Of a stretch of 32,732 nucleotides of DNA, positions 7,062-14,820 are shown piece after piece (position 1 is the first letter of the stretch; each line of letters begins with the position of its first letter). The notes beneath the pieces were generated by a model. The model made no database searches. It was not told the origin of the DNA and saw nothing but the letters and a program-made list of their open reading frames with translations. Position numbers and translations under genes: made by a program. Source of the stretch: a bacterium (GTDB lineage Bacteria > Vulcanimicrobiota > Vulcanimicrobiia > Vulcanimicrobiales > SCRA01); the NCBI GenBank assembly GCA_004297985.1, contig SCRA01000065.1, positions 1 through 32,732 of the forward strand, written 5' to 3'.

Positions 7062-8675
7062 ATGTTCGATTCGCTGTTTATCGGGGTGACTGGTCTGAAC
7101 GCCTATCAGGCGGACATGAACGTCATCTCGAACAACATCGCGAACGTCGGTACCACGGGCTTCAAGTCCCAAGACATGACGTTTCAGGACCTGCTGTACC
7201 AGAGCCTCCGCTATGCCTCGGCGCCGACGCAGACCAACGGCGGCGTAAACCCGCAGGACGTGGGCCTGGGCGTAAAGGTGGGGACGGTCGGCACCGACTT
7301 CGCGCAGGGCGGCCTGCAGACCACGGGCATCAACACGGATCTGGCCATCAACGGCAACGGGTTCTTCATCCTCGCCAATAGCGACGGCAGCGGGCGCCAA
7401 GTCTACACGCGTGACGGCGCCTTCACGCTCAGCTCCACCGGCACGGTGATCGATCCCAGCACGGGTCTAGCCGTCCAGGGATACAAGGCGAATGCCAATG
7501 GGCAGATCACGCAGACGGGAACGCCCTCCGCGATCAGCATCCCGCTGGGTCTGGCCATGCAGGCCCAACAGACCAACAATCTCTTCATGGGCGGCAATAG
7601 CGACGCCAGCCAATACGCCTCGACGGCTTCGGGGAGTAACTCCCAGGCGGCCGCGGCCGGCGCCGGCGTCAACACCGTGGGTGTTCCCCCACCGGCCGCG
7701 GCGGACAAGGTGCTCACCACCACCGTCTACGACTCGCTGGGCAACGCCCACCAACTGACGATCACCTTGACCCCGCTGCCGCCGCCGGCGATCAGCGCGG
7801 GCGGCGCCGCCTATGGCACCATCGACCCGGTGACGTCGAACGTCTCCGGTACCTCCACCTACATCGCTGGTGCCCTGCCCTCGACGGTCACCAATACCGT
7901 GTCGGGTTCGGGAGCCGTCAAGCCGGCTACCCGTTTCGCCTACACGGTGACGGCGGTCGACGGCACCTCGACCACGCCCGCGGCCGGGGAGCAGACTCCC
8001 GGCGGTTACGTCTACTTCGATGCCAACGGGCAGTTCGTCGGCGCCACTGACGCCGCCCCGACCAACGAGCAACTCACAGGCGTAGCAACGAATGCGGCGA
8101 CACTGAACGCCTCCGCGCCGATCAACGCCGGTAACGCGGTGGCCTTGACGGTCAACCTCTGGGGGCCGCCCAATAGCCCGCCGAGTCCCGGCGGGGTGAT
8201 CCCCAACAACGCGGCTGCCCCGACCACCGTCAGTCTGGACTGGAGCAAAGCCACGGGGCTCGCCTCGCCGTACTCGACGGCCGCCTTGACCCAGGACGGC
8301 TATCAGGCCGGCGTGCTCTCGAACATCTCCGTCAGCCAAGACGGAACCGTTCAGGGGCAGTTCACCAACGGCCAGGTGAAGACGGTGGCCCAAGTCGCCG
8401 TCGCCACCTTCGCCAACAACGGCGGCCTCGAACGCATCGGCAGCAACCAGTACGCCTCGACGGCGAACTCCGGCTTGCCGATGGTGGGGTCCGCCAACAC
8501 CGGCAACACCGGCGCGATCGTCTCCGGGGCGCTCGAGCAGTCCAACGTCTCGCTGGCCGATCAGTTCACGAAGATGATCGTGGCCCAGAACGCGTTCACG
8601 GCCAACAGCCGTACCATCGCGACCTCGGACCAGATGCAGCAGACCGTCGTGAACCTGCTCCCCGGCACCGGTTAA
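7062..8675 (+). CDS. flgE: Flagellar hook protein FlgE
   Basis: FlgE polymerises into the hook, the universal joint between rod and filament. The 537-residue product begins with the rod/hook N-terminal signature MFDSLFIGVTGLNAYQADM and ISNNIANVGTTGFK. It ends with the matching C-terminal helix (QSNVSLADQFTKMIVAQNAFTANSRTI). Between them are the hook D1/D2 regions, rich in Thr, Gly, Ala and Asn. It is longer than the enterobacterial protein (about 400 aa) because of an enlarged central domain. ATG 7062 is preferred over upstream GTG 7020 because AAAGGA lies 10 nt upstream and the N-terminus then matches the family. A strong terminator follows 20 bp after the stop, so flgE ends a transcription unit. 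Confidence 0.97.
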   Translation: MFDSLFIGVTGLNAYQADMNVISNNIANVGTTGFKSQDMTFQDLLYQSLRYASAPTQTNGGVNPQDVGLGVKVGTVGTDFAQGGLQTTGINTDLAINGNGFFILANSDGSGRQVYTRDGAFTLSSTGTVIDPSTGLAVQGYKANANGQITQTGTPSAISIPLGLAMQAQQTNNLFMGGNSDASQYASTASGSNSQAAAAGAGVNTVGVPPPAAADKVLTTTVYDSLGNAHQLTITLTPLPPPAISAGGAAYGTIDPVTSNVSGTSTYIAGALPSTVTNTVSGSGAVKPATRFAYTVTAVDGTSTTPAAGEQTPGGYVYFDANGQFVGATDAAPTNEQLTGVATNAATLNASAPINAGNAVALTVNLWGPPNSPPSPGGVIPNNAAAPTTVSLDWSKATGLASPYSTAALTQDGYQAGVLSNISVSQDGTVQGQFTNGQVKTVAQVAVATFANNGGLERIGSNQYASTANSGLPMVGSANTGNTGAIVSGALEQSNVSLADQFTKMIVAQNAFTANSRTIATSDQMQQTVVNLLPGTG

Positions 8676-8695
8676 TCCTCGTTCCCGGCTAGCGA

Positions 8696-8733
8696 CAGGG
8701 GCTCCGCCATGAGGGCGGGGCCCCTGCGTTTTT
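8696..8733 (+). terminator. Rho-independent terminator after flgE
   Basis: CAGGGGCTCCGCC pairs with GGGCGGGGCCCCTG around an ATGA loop, giving a long GC-rich stem (8696-8726). CG and five T residues follow (8729-8733). It lies 20 bp after the flgE stop and divides the flagellar cluster into two main units. Confidence 0.92.
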
Positions 8734-8789
8734 CCCGCTCAAGCAAGCGGGCTGGTGACTCCCAGTCACCGCACCGCCGGATAGCGGCG
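8734..8789 (+). repeat. Three consecutive small hairpins before flbD
   Basis: Directly after the terminator, CCCGCT/AGCGGG (8734-8739 and 8746-8751), GGTGACT/AGTCACC (8754-8760 and 8764-8770, loop CCC) and CGCCG/CGGCG (8775-8779 and 8785-8789) form three stems in a row. The first two are perfect. The block occupies most of the 139-bp gap before flbD. It could be an RNA leader for readthrough transcripts or a protein-binding DNA region. I recognise no known riboswitch in it. Confidence 0.5.
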
Positions 8790-8801
8790 CGCGGCGTTTC
8801 T

Positions 8802-8813
8802 GCCGATACAACA
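8802..8813 (+). promoter_or_regulatory. Possible sigma-28 -10 element at the flbD start
   Basis: GCCGATAC (8802-8809) is close to the sigma-28 -10 consensus GCCGATAA. The 11-mer CCGATACAACA (8803-8813) also occurs exactly at 18759-18769 in the cheY promoter candidate. The -35 region is poor (TAGCGGCG at 12-nt spacing). A start about 6 nt downstream would fall on the flbD ATG, giving a leaderless mRNA, consistent with the lack of a Shine-Dalgarno there. Confidence 0.35.
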
Positions 8814-8814
8814 G

Positions 8815-9048
8815 ATGATGATCTCACTGCACCGTCTCAACGGACAGTCCATCGTATTGAATGCCGATTTGATCGAGTATGTGGAGGCGACGCCGGACAC
8901 GGTGGTCACGCTGACCAGCGGAAATAAATTGCGCGTTCTCGAGACCCTCGACGAGGTTCAGCGGCGGGTCGTTGCATATAAACGGGCGATCCACGGGCCC
9001 GAGCCGTCCCAAGGCGGGGAGACTCCCGCGCCTGCCGCATCACGGTGA
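8815..9048 (+). CDS. flbD: Flagellar protein FlbD/SwrD family
   Basis: This is a small (77 aa) conserved protein of flagellar operons. The Bacillus member (YlzI/SwrD) increases flagellar power, probably by supporting stator function. The core MISLHRLNGQSIVLNADLIEYVEATPDTVVTLTSGNKLRVLET matches the family (I-x-L-x-R-L-N-G, N-x-D-L-I-E-x-V-E, P-D-T-V-I-x-L-x-x-G). The C-terminal 20 residues (PEPSQGGETPAPAASR) are a non-conserved tail. Adjacent ATGs at 8815 and 8818 are both possible. There is no ribosome site, which may mean a leaderless transcript. The gene lies just before motA, which fits a stator-related role. Confidence 0.92.
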   Translation: MMISLHRLNGQSIVLNADLIEYVEATPDTVVTLTSGNKLRVLETLDEVQRRVVAYKRAIHGPEPSQGGETPAPAASR

Positions 9049-9081
9049 TCGTACGATGATGGTAATGGGGAAGGCTTAGGC

Positions 9082-9918
9082 TTGGACGTAGCAACTGTCA
9101 TCGGCATCCTGGTGGCGTGGGGATCGCTGGTCCTTGCCGCTGCTATCGGGCACGTCGACGTCTCGATCATCTTTGCCCGCTACGAAGCGTTCCTGCTGGT
9201 GTTCGGCGGCAGTATCGGCGCGACGATGGTCTCCTTCCCCGTCAAGACCCTCGTCCAAGGTCTGGCCGCGCTGCGCTTGGTCTTCGGCGCCGTGCGACTG
9301 GAGGAGCGCGAGACCATCGCAACGCTGGTTTCCTTCGCCGAGAAGGCTCGACGCGAGGGGCTCCTGGCGCTGGAGAACGAGGCCAACGAGCTCCAAGACG
9401 ACTTCATGCGCAAGGGCATTCAGCTCGTCATCGACGGTCGCGACACGGATATCATCCGCAAGATCTTGGAGACGGAAGTCGGCTATGTGGAGCAGCGCTT
9501 CAAGAAGGCCGAGTCGGTCTGGATGACGATGGGAGGCTACTCGCCGACGCTAGGCATCATCGGAACGGTGCTCGGGCTGATCGCCATGCTCAAGAGTCTG
9601 GGCTCGCTGGGCGGAGACACGTCCAATGTCACCGGGACGATCGGCGTGGCCACGGCGCAGGCCTTTGTGGCCACGTTCTTCGGCATCTCGCTGGCCAATC
9701 TGCTCTGGCTCCCATTCGCCGGCAAGATCCGCGAGCGCGGCGAACAACTGGTGCTCCTGCGTGAGATCATGATTGAAGGCATCCTCGCCATCCAGGCCGG
9801 CGACAATCCACGCCTGCTGGAGGAGAAGCTCCACGCCTTCCTCGACCCCGCGGAGCGCGAGATGGAAGTCGAGGCGGGCGGCGGCGTCGGCGAGCTCGGC
9901 ACGGCGCCGGCGAGCTAG
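9082..9918 (+). CDS. motA: Flagellar motor stator protein MotA
   Basis: MotA forms the ring of the proton- or sodium-driven stator that pushes on FliG. The 278-residue product has the four expected membrane segments (about 4-22, 30-52, 152-172 and 185-210) and a large cytoplasmic loop. That loop has the key charged residues corresponding to E. coli R90 and E98 at the same numbers (R90, E98). The conserved prolines are in GYSPTLG (P155) and LPFAGK (P211). TTG 9082 is the start; GGGGAAGG lies about 8 nt upstream. The C-terminus has a roughly 20-residue acidic/Gly tail. motB follows 14 bp later. Confidence 0.96.
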   Translation: MDVATVIGILVAWGSLVLAAAIGHVDVSIIFARYEAFLLVFGGSIGATMVSFPVKTLVQGLAALRLVFGAVRLEERETIATLVSFAEKARREGLLALENEANELQDDFMRKGIQLVIDGRDTDIIRKILETEVGYVEQRFKKAESVWMTMGGYSPTLGIIGTVLGLIAMLKSLGSLGGDTSNVTGTIGVATAQAFVATFFGISLANLLWLPFAGKIRERGEQLVLLREIMIEGILAIQAGDNPRLLEEKLHAFLDPAEREMEVEAGGGVGELGTAPAS

Positions 9919-9932
9919 GAGCCCGTCGTACC

Positions 9933-10721
9933 ATGGCGCTCGCACCGCAGCCGATCAAGGCCGACGAATCCACACGCTCCCGCGGGCGGCGGCGGCCGAG
10001 GGGTGGTGAGGAGCAGCATCACGAGGCGGCCGGTATGATGCGCTGGCTGCTGACCTATGCCGACATGATCACGCTGCTGCTGGCGCTCTTCATCATCCTT
10101 TTCGCTATGTCGACGATCAGCTCCGTGAAGTTCAGTCGCTTCGCCAAGGAGGTCAACGCGGGCTTCAACGGCCGGGAGTGGGTCAATCAGCCGCCACGCG
10201 CCGGTCAAAAGAGCGATGCGAAAGGCGGGACAACGCCCTCGCAGCAGCAAATCGAACAGCAGTTGACGACGTTCCTCAAGGAGAAGCATCTCCAAAGTGA
10301 GGTTCGTCTGCGTGTGGAGCGGCGGGGCCTGGTGGTGAGCCTCTTGACGGACAAGGCGCTCTATCGTTCGGGCTCGGCCGATATCGGGGCAAAAGTGCGG
10401 GAGATCTTGGACGAGGTGACCGTCTATTTGCGGAAGACGGAGAACGATATCAGCGTGGAGGGGAACACCGACGACGTGCCGATCAATACGCCGGTCTATC
10501 CCACGAACTGGGAACTCTCGACGGCGCGTGCCACGAACGTGGTGCGTTACCTCGTGGAGCGCGACCACATCGCTCCGACCCGCATCTCTGCCGCGGGATA
10601 TGGGGAGTTCCGTCCACTGGTGGCTAACGACTCGCCGGAGCACCGGCAGATCAATCGTCGCGTAGATATCGTGCTCCTCAGTGACAAAGCCACCGCACAA
10701 GCAAGACGTTTGGGAGAGTAA
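9933..10721 (+). CDS. motB: Flagellar motor stator protein MotB
   Basis: MotB carries the ion-binding aspartate and anchors the stator to peptidoglycan. The 262-residue product has a basic, disordered N-terminus (about 1-34). A single membrane helix TYADMITLLLALFIIL holds the ion-binding D44. A plug/linker region follows, then a C-terminal OmpA-like domain (about 130-255) with GNTDDVPI, NWELSTARATNVVRYL and RISAAGYGEFRP, the peptidoglycan-binding elements. The residues around the aspartate (Y-A-D-M-I-T-L-L-L-A-L-F) resemble those of both MotB and MotS-type stators, so I do not assign the ion. The stop is one base before fliM, whose ribosome site lies in the end of motB. Confidence 0.96.
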   Translation: MALAPQPIKADESTRSRGRRRPRGGEEQHHEAAGMMRWLLTYADMITLLLALFIILFAMSTISSVKFSRFAKEVNAGFNGREWVNQPPRAGQKSDAKGGTTPSQQQIEQQLTTFLKEKHLQSEVRLRVERRGLVVSLLTDKALYRSGSADIGAKVREILDEVTVYLRKTENDISVEGNTDDVPINTPVYPTNWELSTARATNVVRYLVERDHIAPTRISAAGYGEFRPLVANDSPEHRQINRRVDIVLLSDKATAQARRLGE

Positions 10722-10722
10722 C

Positions 10723-11706
10723 ATGTCGATGCTCTCGCAAGAGGAAATCGACGCGCTGGTCAATCAACTAGCGGCGCCGGAGACCGAAGAGAAAACGGAG
10801 ACGAAGCGCGTCAAGAGCTTCGATTTTCGCTTCAATAAGCGTCTCGAGAAGTTCACCACCAATCATCTACATACGCTGCGGACCCTGCACGATAACTACA
10901 CGCGCCTGTTGAACAACGCACTCTCGGTATATCTGAGAACGCGTGTCGAAGCGACGATCATCGGCATCGAGCAGATCTCGTACGGGGATTTCATCGCCTC
11001 CATCGGCGTTCCGTCGATCCTCTCGATCTTCTCGATGGATCCGTTGCCCGGCAGCGGGATCGTGCAGCTCGACTTGAATTTGACTTTCTCGATCATCGAC
11101 CGCCTGCTGGGCGGTCCCGGCTGGCTGCCGCAGAAGCTGCGCGACCTGACGGATATCGAGCGCACGCTGATGCAGCGCTTCATGGCGCGCGTCCTCTCCA
11201 GCTACCGCGAGGCCTGGAGCCACTTTCTCACGCTCTCGCTGCGCATCGAGGCGCTCGATTCCAATCCGCAGTTCATTCCGCGCATCATCCCGCTCGATCA
11301 GATGATCGCCTACGTCTCGTGCGAGGTGAAGATCGGCGAGATGACGGGCATCATGAACTTCTGTCTGCCATACCTGGTCTTGCAGTCGATCGCCGCGCAG
11401 CTCTCCGAGTTTCAATGGTCGGGGAGCGTGATGGCCGGACGCGGGATGACCGAAGAGGACGTCGCCGAGTTGGCGCGCAACGTCGAACGCGCCGAAGTCT
11501 CCGTCTCGGTGGAGTTGGGCCGGACGGAAGTGGCGCTGAAGGAGCTGCTGGAGCTCGCCGTAGGTGACGTCGTGCTCTTCGACGTGCCGACGAGCAAAGC
11601 GCTGGTCGCACGCGTGAACGAGCACGAGAAGTTCCAGGTCTTCGTGGGGGCCAACCGCGACAAGTATGCGGCGCGCGTGGCCTCGATCGTCTGGGCAGAG
11701 GAGTAG
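10723..11706 (+). CDS. fliM: Flagellar motor switch protein FliM
   Basis: FliM is the middle C-ring protein and the docking site for CheY-P. The 327-residue product starts with the CheY-binding peptide LSQEEIDALVNQL (residues 4-16). A flexible link, the CheC-like middle domain (about 40-230), and the C-terminal SpoA/FliN-like domain (about 255-325, ending near DKYAARVASI) follow. ATG 10723 is chosen because GGGAGAG lies just upstream and the EIDALL motif is then N-terminal; an in-frame GTG at 10681 would add residues not seen in the family. With cheY in the same window, the CheY-P/FliM switch is complete here. Confidence 0.97.
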   Translation: MSMLSQEEIDALVNQLAAPETEEKTETKRVKSFDFRFNKRLEKFTTNHLHTLRTLHDNYTRLLNNALSVYLRTRVEATIIGIEQISYGDFIASIGVPSILSIFSMDPLPGSGIVQLDLNLTFSIIDRLLGGPGWLPQKLRDLTDIERTLMQRFMARVLSSYREAWSHFLTLSLRIEALDSNPQFIPRIIPLDQMIAYVSCEVKIGEMTGIMNFCLPYLVLQSIAAQLSEFQWSGSVMAGRGMTEEDVAELARNVERAEVSVSVELGRTEVALKELLELAVGDVVLFDVPTSKALVARVNEHEKFQVFVGANRDKYAARVASIVWAEE

Positions 11707-11713
11707 GCAGATC

Positions 11714-12592
11714 GTGGCAGATTCCAATCCGCAGTTGAAGGCGCTGGCGATCGCGATGAGCCGCACCGGTGCCGAGGCCCTAAACGCGCTCCTCGACAGG
11801 CCCGTGCGGGTGGGCGACCCTTTGGTCAACGAGTCCTCGGACTCCATCCTGCTCGAGCCCGAGCGTGTCGTCGCCGCGGCGGAGGTCCCGGCTTTCGGCA
11901 GCGCGCTGGTGCTGCGCTTCTCGAAGCTCGATCTCGCGCGCTGCGTCGATATGATGGTCGGCGGGAGCGGCGAGGTGCAGGGCGAGATCCCGGCCATGCA
12001 GCTCTCCATCGTCTCGGAGACGGCGGGGCAGCTGGCATCGGCCATGGCAGGGGCGCTCGCCGACGAGGTGGGTCTCTCCGCCGAAGGCACGAAGGCCGCT
12101 GTGGTGGAGGATGCCGGCGCACTGCCGCCGCCTCCGTATCTCTCCTTCACGATTCCGCTGGAGATCGAGGGCCTCGCCGCCAGCGCGTTCTCGATCGACA
12201 TTCCGGTCGTGCTCGCCAACCGGGTGACGGAACAGGCCACGAGCCGCTTCCAGCAGCAGGCCAGCCCCCAAGTGCGCGCGGTACAGGCCAAGCCTGCCGA
12301 GTTCGCTCAGATGTCGCCGACGCGGGTGGGCGCGCCGGCACCGGGCTCGGCCAACCTCGATTTGGTGCACGATATCCCGCTGCAGATCTCGGCCGTCCTC
12401 GGCCGGGCGCGGATGCCGTTGCGTGAGGTGGTCTCGCTACAGCCGGGCAACGTCTTCGAGCTGGAGAAGAGCAATGCCGAGCCGATCGATCTCTACGTCA
12501 ACAATATCCTGATTGCACGTGGCGAGGTGGTCGTCGTGGACGACAAGTTCGCGGTGAAGATCTCCGAGCTGAATCCCAGCGACCGTACCTAA
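11714..12592 (+). CDS. fliN: Flagellar motor switch protein FliN, FliY-like with inactive CheC-type domain
   Basis: The 292-residue product has an N-terminal CheC/FliY-like domain (about 10-175), a Gln/Pro/Ala-rich linker, and a C-terminal SpoA domain (about 215-290). The SpoA domain carries the FliN signature (DIPLQISAVLGRARMPLREVVSLQPGNVFEL, then VNNILIARGEVVVVDDKFAVKI). It forms the bottom of the C ring. Compared with FliY, the CheY-P phosphatase motif (S/D-x3-E-x2-N) reads S-IVS-E-TA-G in the second half, so the catalytic Asn is Gly, and no copy is visible in the first half. The N-terminal CheY-binding EIDALL peptide of FliY is also missing. It is probably structural only. GTG 11714 follows AGAGGAG (11697-11703). 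Confidence 0.92.
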   Translation: MADSNPQLKALAIAMSRTGAEALNALLDRPVRVGDPLVNESSDSILLEPERVVAAAEVPAFGSALVLRFSKLDLARCVDMMVGGSGEVQGEIPAMQLSIVSETAGQLASAMAGALADEVGLSAEGTKAAVVEDAGALPPPPYLSFTIPLEIEGLAASAFSIDIPVVLANRVTEQATSRFQQQASPQVRAVQAKPAEFAQMSPTRVGAPAPGSANLDLVHDIPLQISAVLGRARMPLREVVSLQPGNVFELEKSNAEPIDLYVNNILIARGEVVVVDDKFAVKISELNPSDRT

Positions 12593-12603
12593 GCCGGACG
12601 GCG

Positions 12604-12954
12604 ATGAACGCGAATCTGATCGGCCAGTACGTCTATGCGGTCGTCGTTATTATCGCTCTCTTGGCGGCGCTCAGTTGGCTCGTGGCGCAGCTTTCGCGCC
12701 GTCGCATGCTTATCTCGACCGGGCGGCGGCTCGTCGGCGTCGTCGAATCGACGCAGCTCACCCATCAGAACTGGGTCTCGGTGGTCAAGGTGACGGACCG
12801 CTACTATCTGCTGGGCAGCGGGCAGGGCGGCGTCTCGCTGGTCTGCGAGATTCCCGCGGATGCCGTCGATCCATGGCTCGAGGAGCAGCGGCGCATCGCG
12901 CAGCAGCAGGCCGAGACGGTCAGCGGGATCTGGCAACGGGTTCTGCGCCGGTGA
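12604..12954 (+). CDS. fliO: Flagellar biosynthetic protein FliO
   Basis: FliO is a small membrane chaperone that helps assemble the FliP ring. The 116-residue product has one N-terminal membrane helix (about 9-29, VYAVVVIIALLAALSWLVAQL). A cytoplasmic domain follows, with the family pattern V-x-S-T-Q-L-x-x-x-x-x-V-S-V-V-K-V-T-D-R-Y-Y-L-L-G (about 47-72). The stop overlaps the fliP start by 4 bp (GTGA), so FliO and FliP are likely made in coupled fashion. Sequence conservation in FliO is low, but position and architecture agree. Confidence 0.9.
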   Translation: MNANLIGQYVYAVVVIIALLAALSWLVAQLSRRRMLISTGRRLVGVVESTQLTHQNWVSVVKVTDRYYLLGSGQGGVSLVCEIPADAVDPWLEEQRRIAQQQAETVSGIWQRVLRR

Positions 12955-13736
12955 GGGGGCCGCGGCTTCACCCTGTGGCGTTCGCGGCCTGCGCTCTCGC
13001 AGGCTTCGTCTTGCTGTGCGGCGGTATCGCGGCGGCTCAACAGGCGCCGGTGCCCGTGCCGGTTCCGCACATCGATCTCGGCATCGGGCGCTCCACCAAG
13101 CCGCAGGACGTGGCGCTCTCACTGCAGATTCTGGTGCTCCTTACGGTGCTCTCGCTGGCACCTACCCTGCTGGTGTTGCTGACGTCGTTCACGCGCATCA
13201 TCGTGGTGCTCTCGTTCGTGCGCACGGCGCTGGGAACGCAGCAGATGCCGCCGAACCAAATCCTCGTGGGCCTAGCCCTGCTTCTAACCTTCTTCGTCAT
13301 GAAGCCGGTGGTCGACCAGGTCAACACGCAGGCGCTCCAGCCGTACCTCTCGCAGAAGATCTCTCAGCCGGTAGCGCTCGACCGGGCCGCCAAACCCCTG
13401 CGGACCTTCATGTTCAAGCAGACGCGAGAGAAGGATCTCGACCTTTTCTACTTCCTCTCGAAAGAGCCGCGGCCGCGTACCCGGGCCGACGTTCCCACCT
13501 ACGTCCTCGTGCCGGCCTACGTGATCTCCGAGCTCAAGACAGCTTTTGAGATCGGCTTCGCGATTTACGTGCCGTTCATCGTCATCGATATGGCGGTGGC
13601 CTCGATCCTGATGTCGATGGGGATGATGATGCTGCCGCCGGTGATCATCTCGCTGCCCTTCAAGATCCTGGTCTTCGTGCTGGTGGACGGCTGGAACCTG
13701 GTCGTTCACGCGCTCTTCGTGAGCTTCAACACGTGA
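12951..13736 (+). CDS. fliP: Flagellar biosynthetic protein FliP
   Basis: FliP forms the pentameric core of the export gate with FliQ and FliR. The 261-residue product (from GTG 12951) begins with a cleavable-type signal sequence (about 6-27, with a likely AxA-type site near IAAAQQA), as is known for FliP. The family signature SFTRIIVVLSFVRTALGTQQ and MPPNQI is at about 80-105. Three further membrane helices follow, with a large loop that includes the YFLSKEPRPRTRADVPTYVLVPAYVISELKTAF region. The gene overlaps fliO and fliQ by 4 bp at each end. No deviations from the family are visible. Confidence 0.97.
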   Translation: MRGPRLHPVAFAACALAGFVLLCGGIAAAQQAPVPVPVPHIDLGIGRSTKPQDVALSLQILVLLTVLSLAPTLLVLLTSFTRIIVVLSFVRTALGTQQMPPNQILVGLALLLTFFVMKPVVDQVNTQALQPYLSQKISQPVALDRAAKPLRTFMFKQTREKDLDLFYFLSKEPRPRTRADVPTYVLVPAYVISELKTAFEIGFAIYVPFIVIDMAVASILMSMGMMMLPPVIISLPFKILVFVLVDGWNLVVHALFVSFNT

Positions 13737-14002
13737 CGTACGCCGATGCCATCGCGATCGGCCGCGAAGCGATGTGGGTCGTGCTCTTGGTGACGGGGCC
13801 GGCGCTGATCATCGGCCTGGTGGTGGGTCTGGTTATCTCGATCTTCCAGGCCGTGACGCAGATCCAAGAGCCCACGTTGACCTTCATTCCGAAGATCCTC
13901 GCCGTCGGCGTCGCGATTCTGCTCTTCGGTCCGTTCATGCTGGCCATCATGACGGATTTCACGATCAACATGATCAACAACATTGGGGTCTTCGTGCGGT
14001 GA
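13733..14002 (+). CDS. fliQ: Flagellar biosynthetic protein FliQ
   Basis: FliQ is the small (89 aa) two-helix subunit of the export gate. Membrane segments are at about 15-37 (VLLVTGPALIIGLVVGLVISIFQ) and 53-75. The family pattern Q-A-V-T-Q-I-Q-E-P-T-L-T-F-I-P-K is at about 37-52. GTG 13733 overlaps the fliP stop, and the stop overlaps fliR by 4 bp, giving an O-P-Q-R chain of coupled starts. Confidence 0.97.
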   Translation: MTYADAIAIGREAMWVVLLVTGPALIIGLVVGLVISIFQAVTQIQEPTLTFIPKILAVGVAILLFGPFMLAIMTDFTINMINNIGVFVR

Positions 14003-14808
14003 CCGATATCTTCGGGCTCACCCCCGGCGCCTTCGAGACGTTTCTTCTGGTCTTCGTGCGCACGGCGGTGACGCTCTCGCTGATCCCCGTCATCGGCGGC
14101 CCCCAGTTCCCGCTCCAAGCGAAGATCGCGCTAGCCGGGACCATCGCCTACCTGATCTTCAAGACCGTGCACCCCATCGCGCCCCTGCCTTCGCTCTTCG
14201 CCTTGGCCAACGCGCTGGTGGCCCAGGCGCTGATCGGGGTCGTGATCGGCTACATCGCCTTCCTGGTCTTCATGGCCGTCCAATTCGCCGGCGAGATCGT
14301 CGATCTGCAGATCGGCTTCTCGATCGTCAATGTCGTCGATCCGATGTCCCAACAGCAGGTCTCGGTGATCGGGCAGTTCGAGCTGATCATCGCCTCGCTG
14401 CTCTATCTGATGACGGACAGTCATCTGCTGCTGATCGCCGGGCTCGCCGACTCCTTCAAGACGACTCCTTTGCCGTACATCGTCTTCAGCGGCGGGATGC
14501 AGCAGGATATCGGCGTCTTCATCGCCCAGAGCTTCCTGCTGGCGATCAAGATTGCAGCGCCGATCGCAGCCGCGCTCTTCATCACGAACCTCGCTTTGGG
14601 TCTGATGGCCCGCGTCGCGCCGCAGATCAACGTCTTCATCGTGGGCTTTCCGCTCCAGATCGGCGTCGGCCTGATCATGGTTGCGGTGACGCTGCCGCTG
14701 CTGAGCTACCTGTTGCCGCCCGCCTTCGCCGGCATCCCCCAGCAGATCCAGACGACGCTGGCCACCATGAAGGCGAACCCAACTCCCGCCCACTCGCTCG
14801 CGCCGTAG
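13999..14808 (+). CDS. fliR: Flagellar biosynthetic protein FliR
   Basis: FliR is the single-copy gate subunit that completes the FliP5-FliQ4-FliR1 complex. The 269-residue product has about six hydrophobic helices. It carries the family stretch FAGEIVDLQIGFSIVNVVDPMSQQQVSVIGQF (about 95-126) and the C-terminal ARVAPQINVFIVGFPLQIGVGL segment. GTG 13999 overlaps the fliQ stop. The C-terminal 25 residues (PQQIQTTLATMKANPTPAHSLAP) are a soluble tail. flhB begins 12 bp downstream. Confidence 0.96.
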   Translation: MTDIFGLTPGAFETFLLVFVRTAVTLSLIPVIGGPQFPLQAKIALAGTIAYLIFKTVHPIAPLPSLFALANALVAQALIGVVIGYIAFLVFMAVQFAGEIVDLQIGFSIVNVVDPMSQQQVSVIGQFELIIASLLYLMTDSHLLLIAGLADSFKTTPLPYIVFSGGMQQDIGVFIAQSFLLAIKIAAPIAAALFITNLALGLMARVAPQINVFIVGFPLQIGVGLIMVAVTLPLLSYLLPPAFAGIPQQIQTTLATMKANPTPAHSLAP

Positions 14809-14820
14809 GCCCGCAGCACG

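Noticed and set aside
6989-7381. Frame starting in the flgE leader
   Set aside because: It runs into flgE in another frame and has no family similarity; the flgE frame is clearly the coding one.
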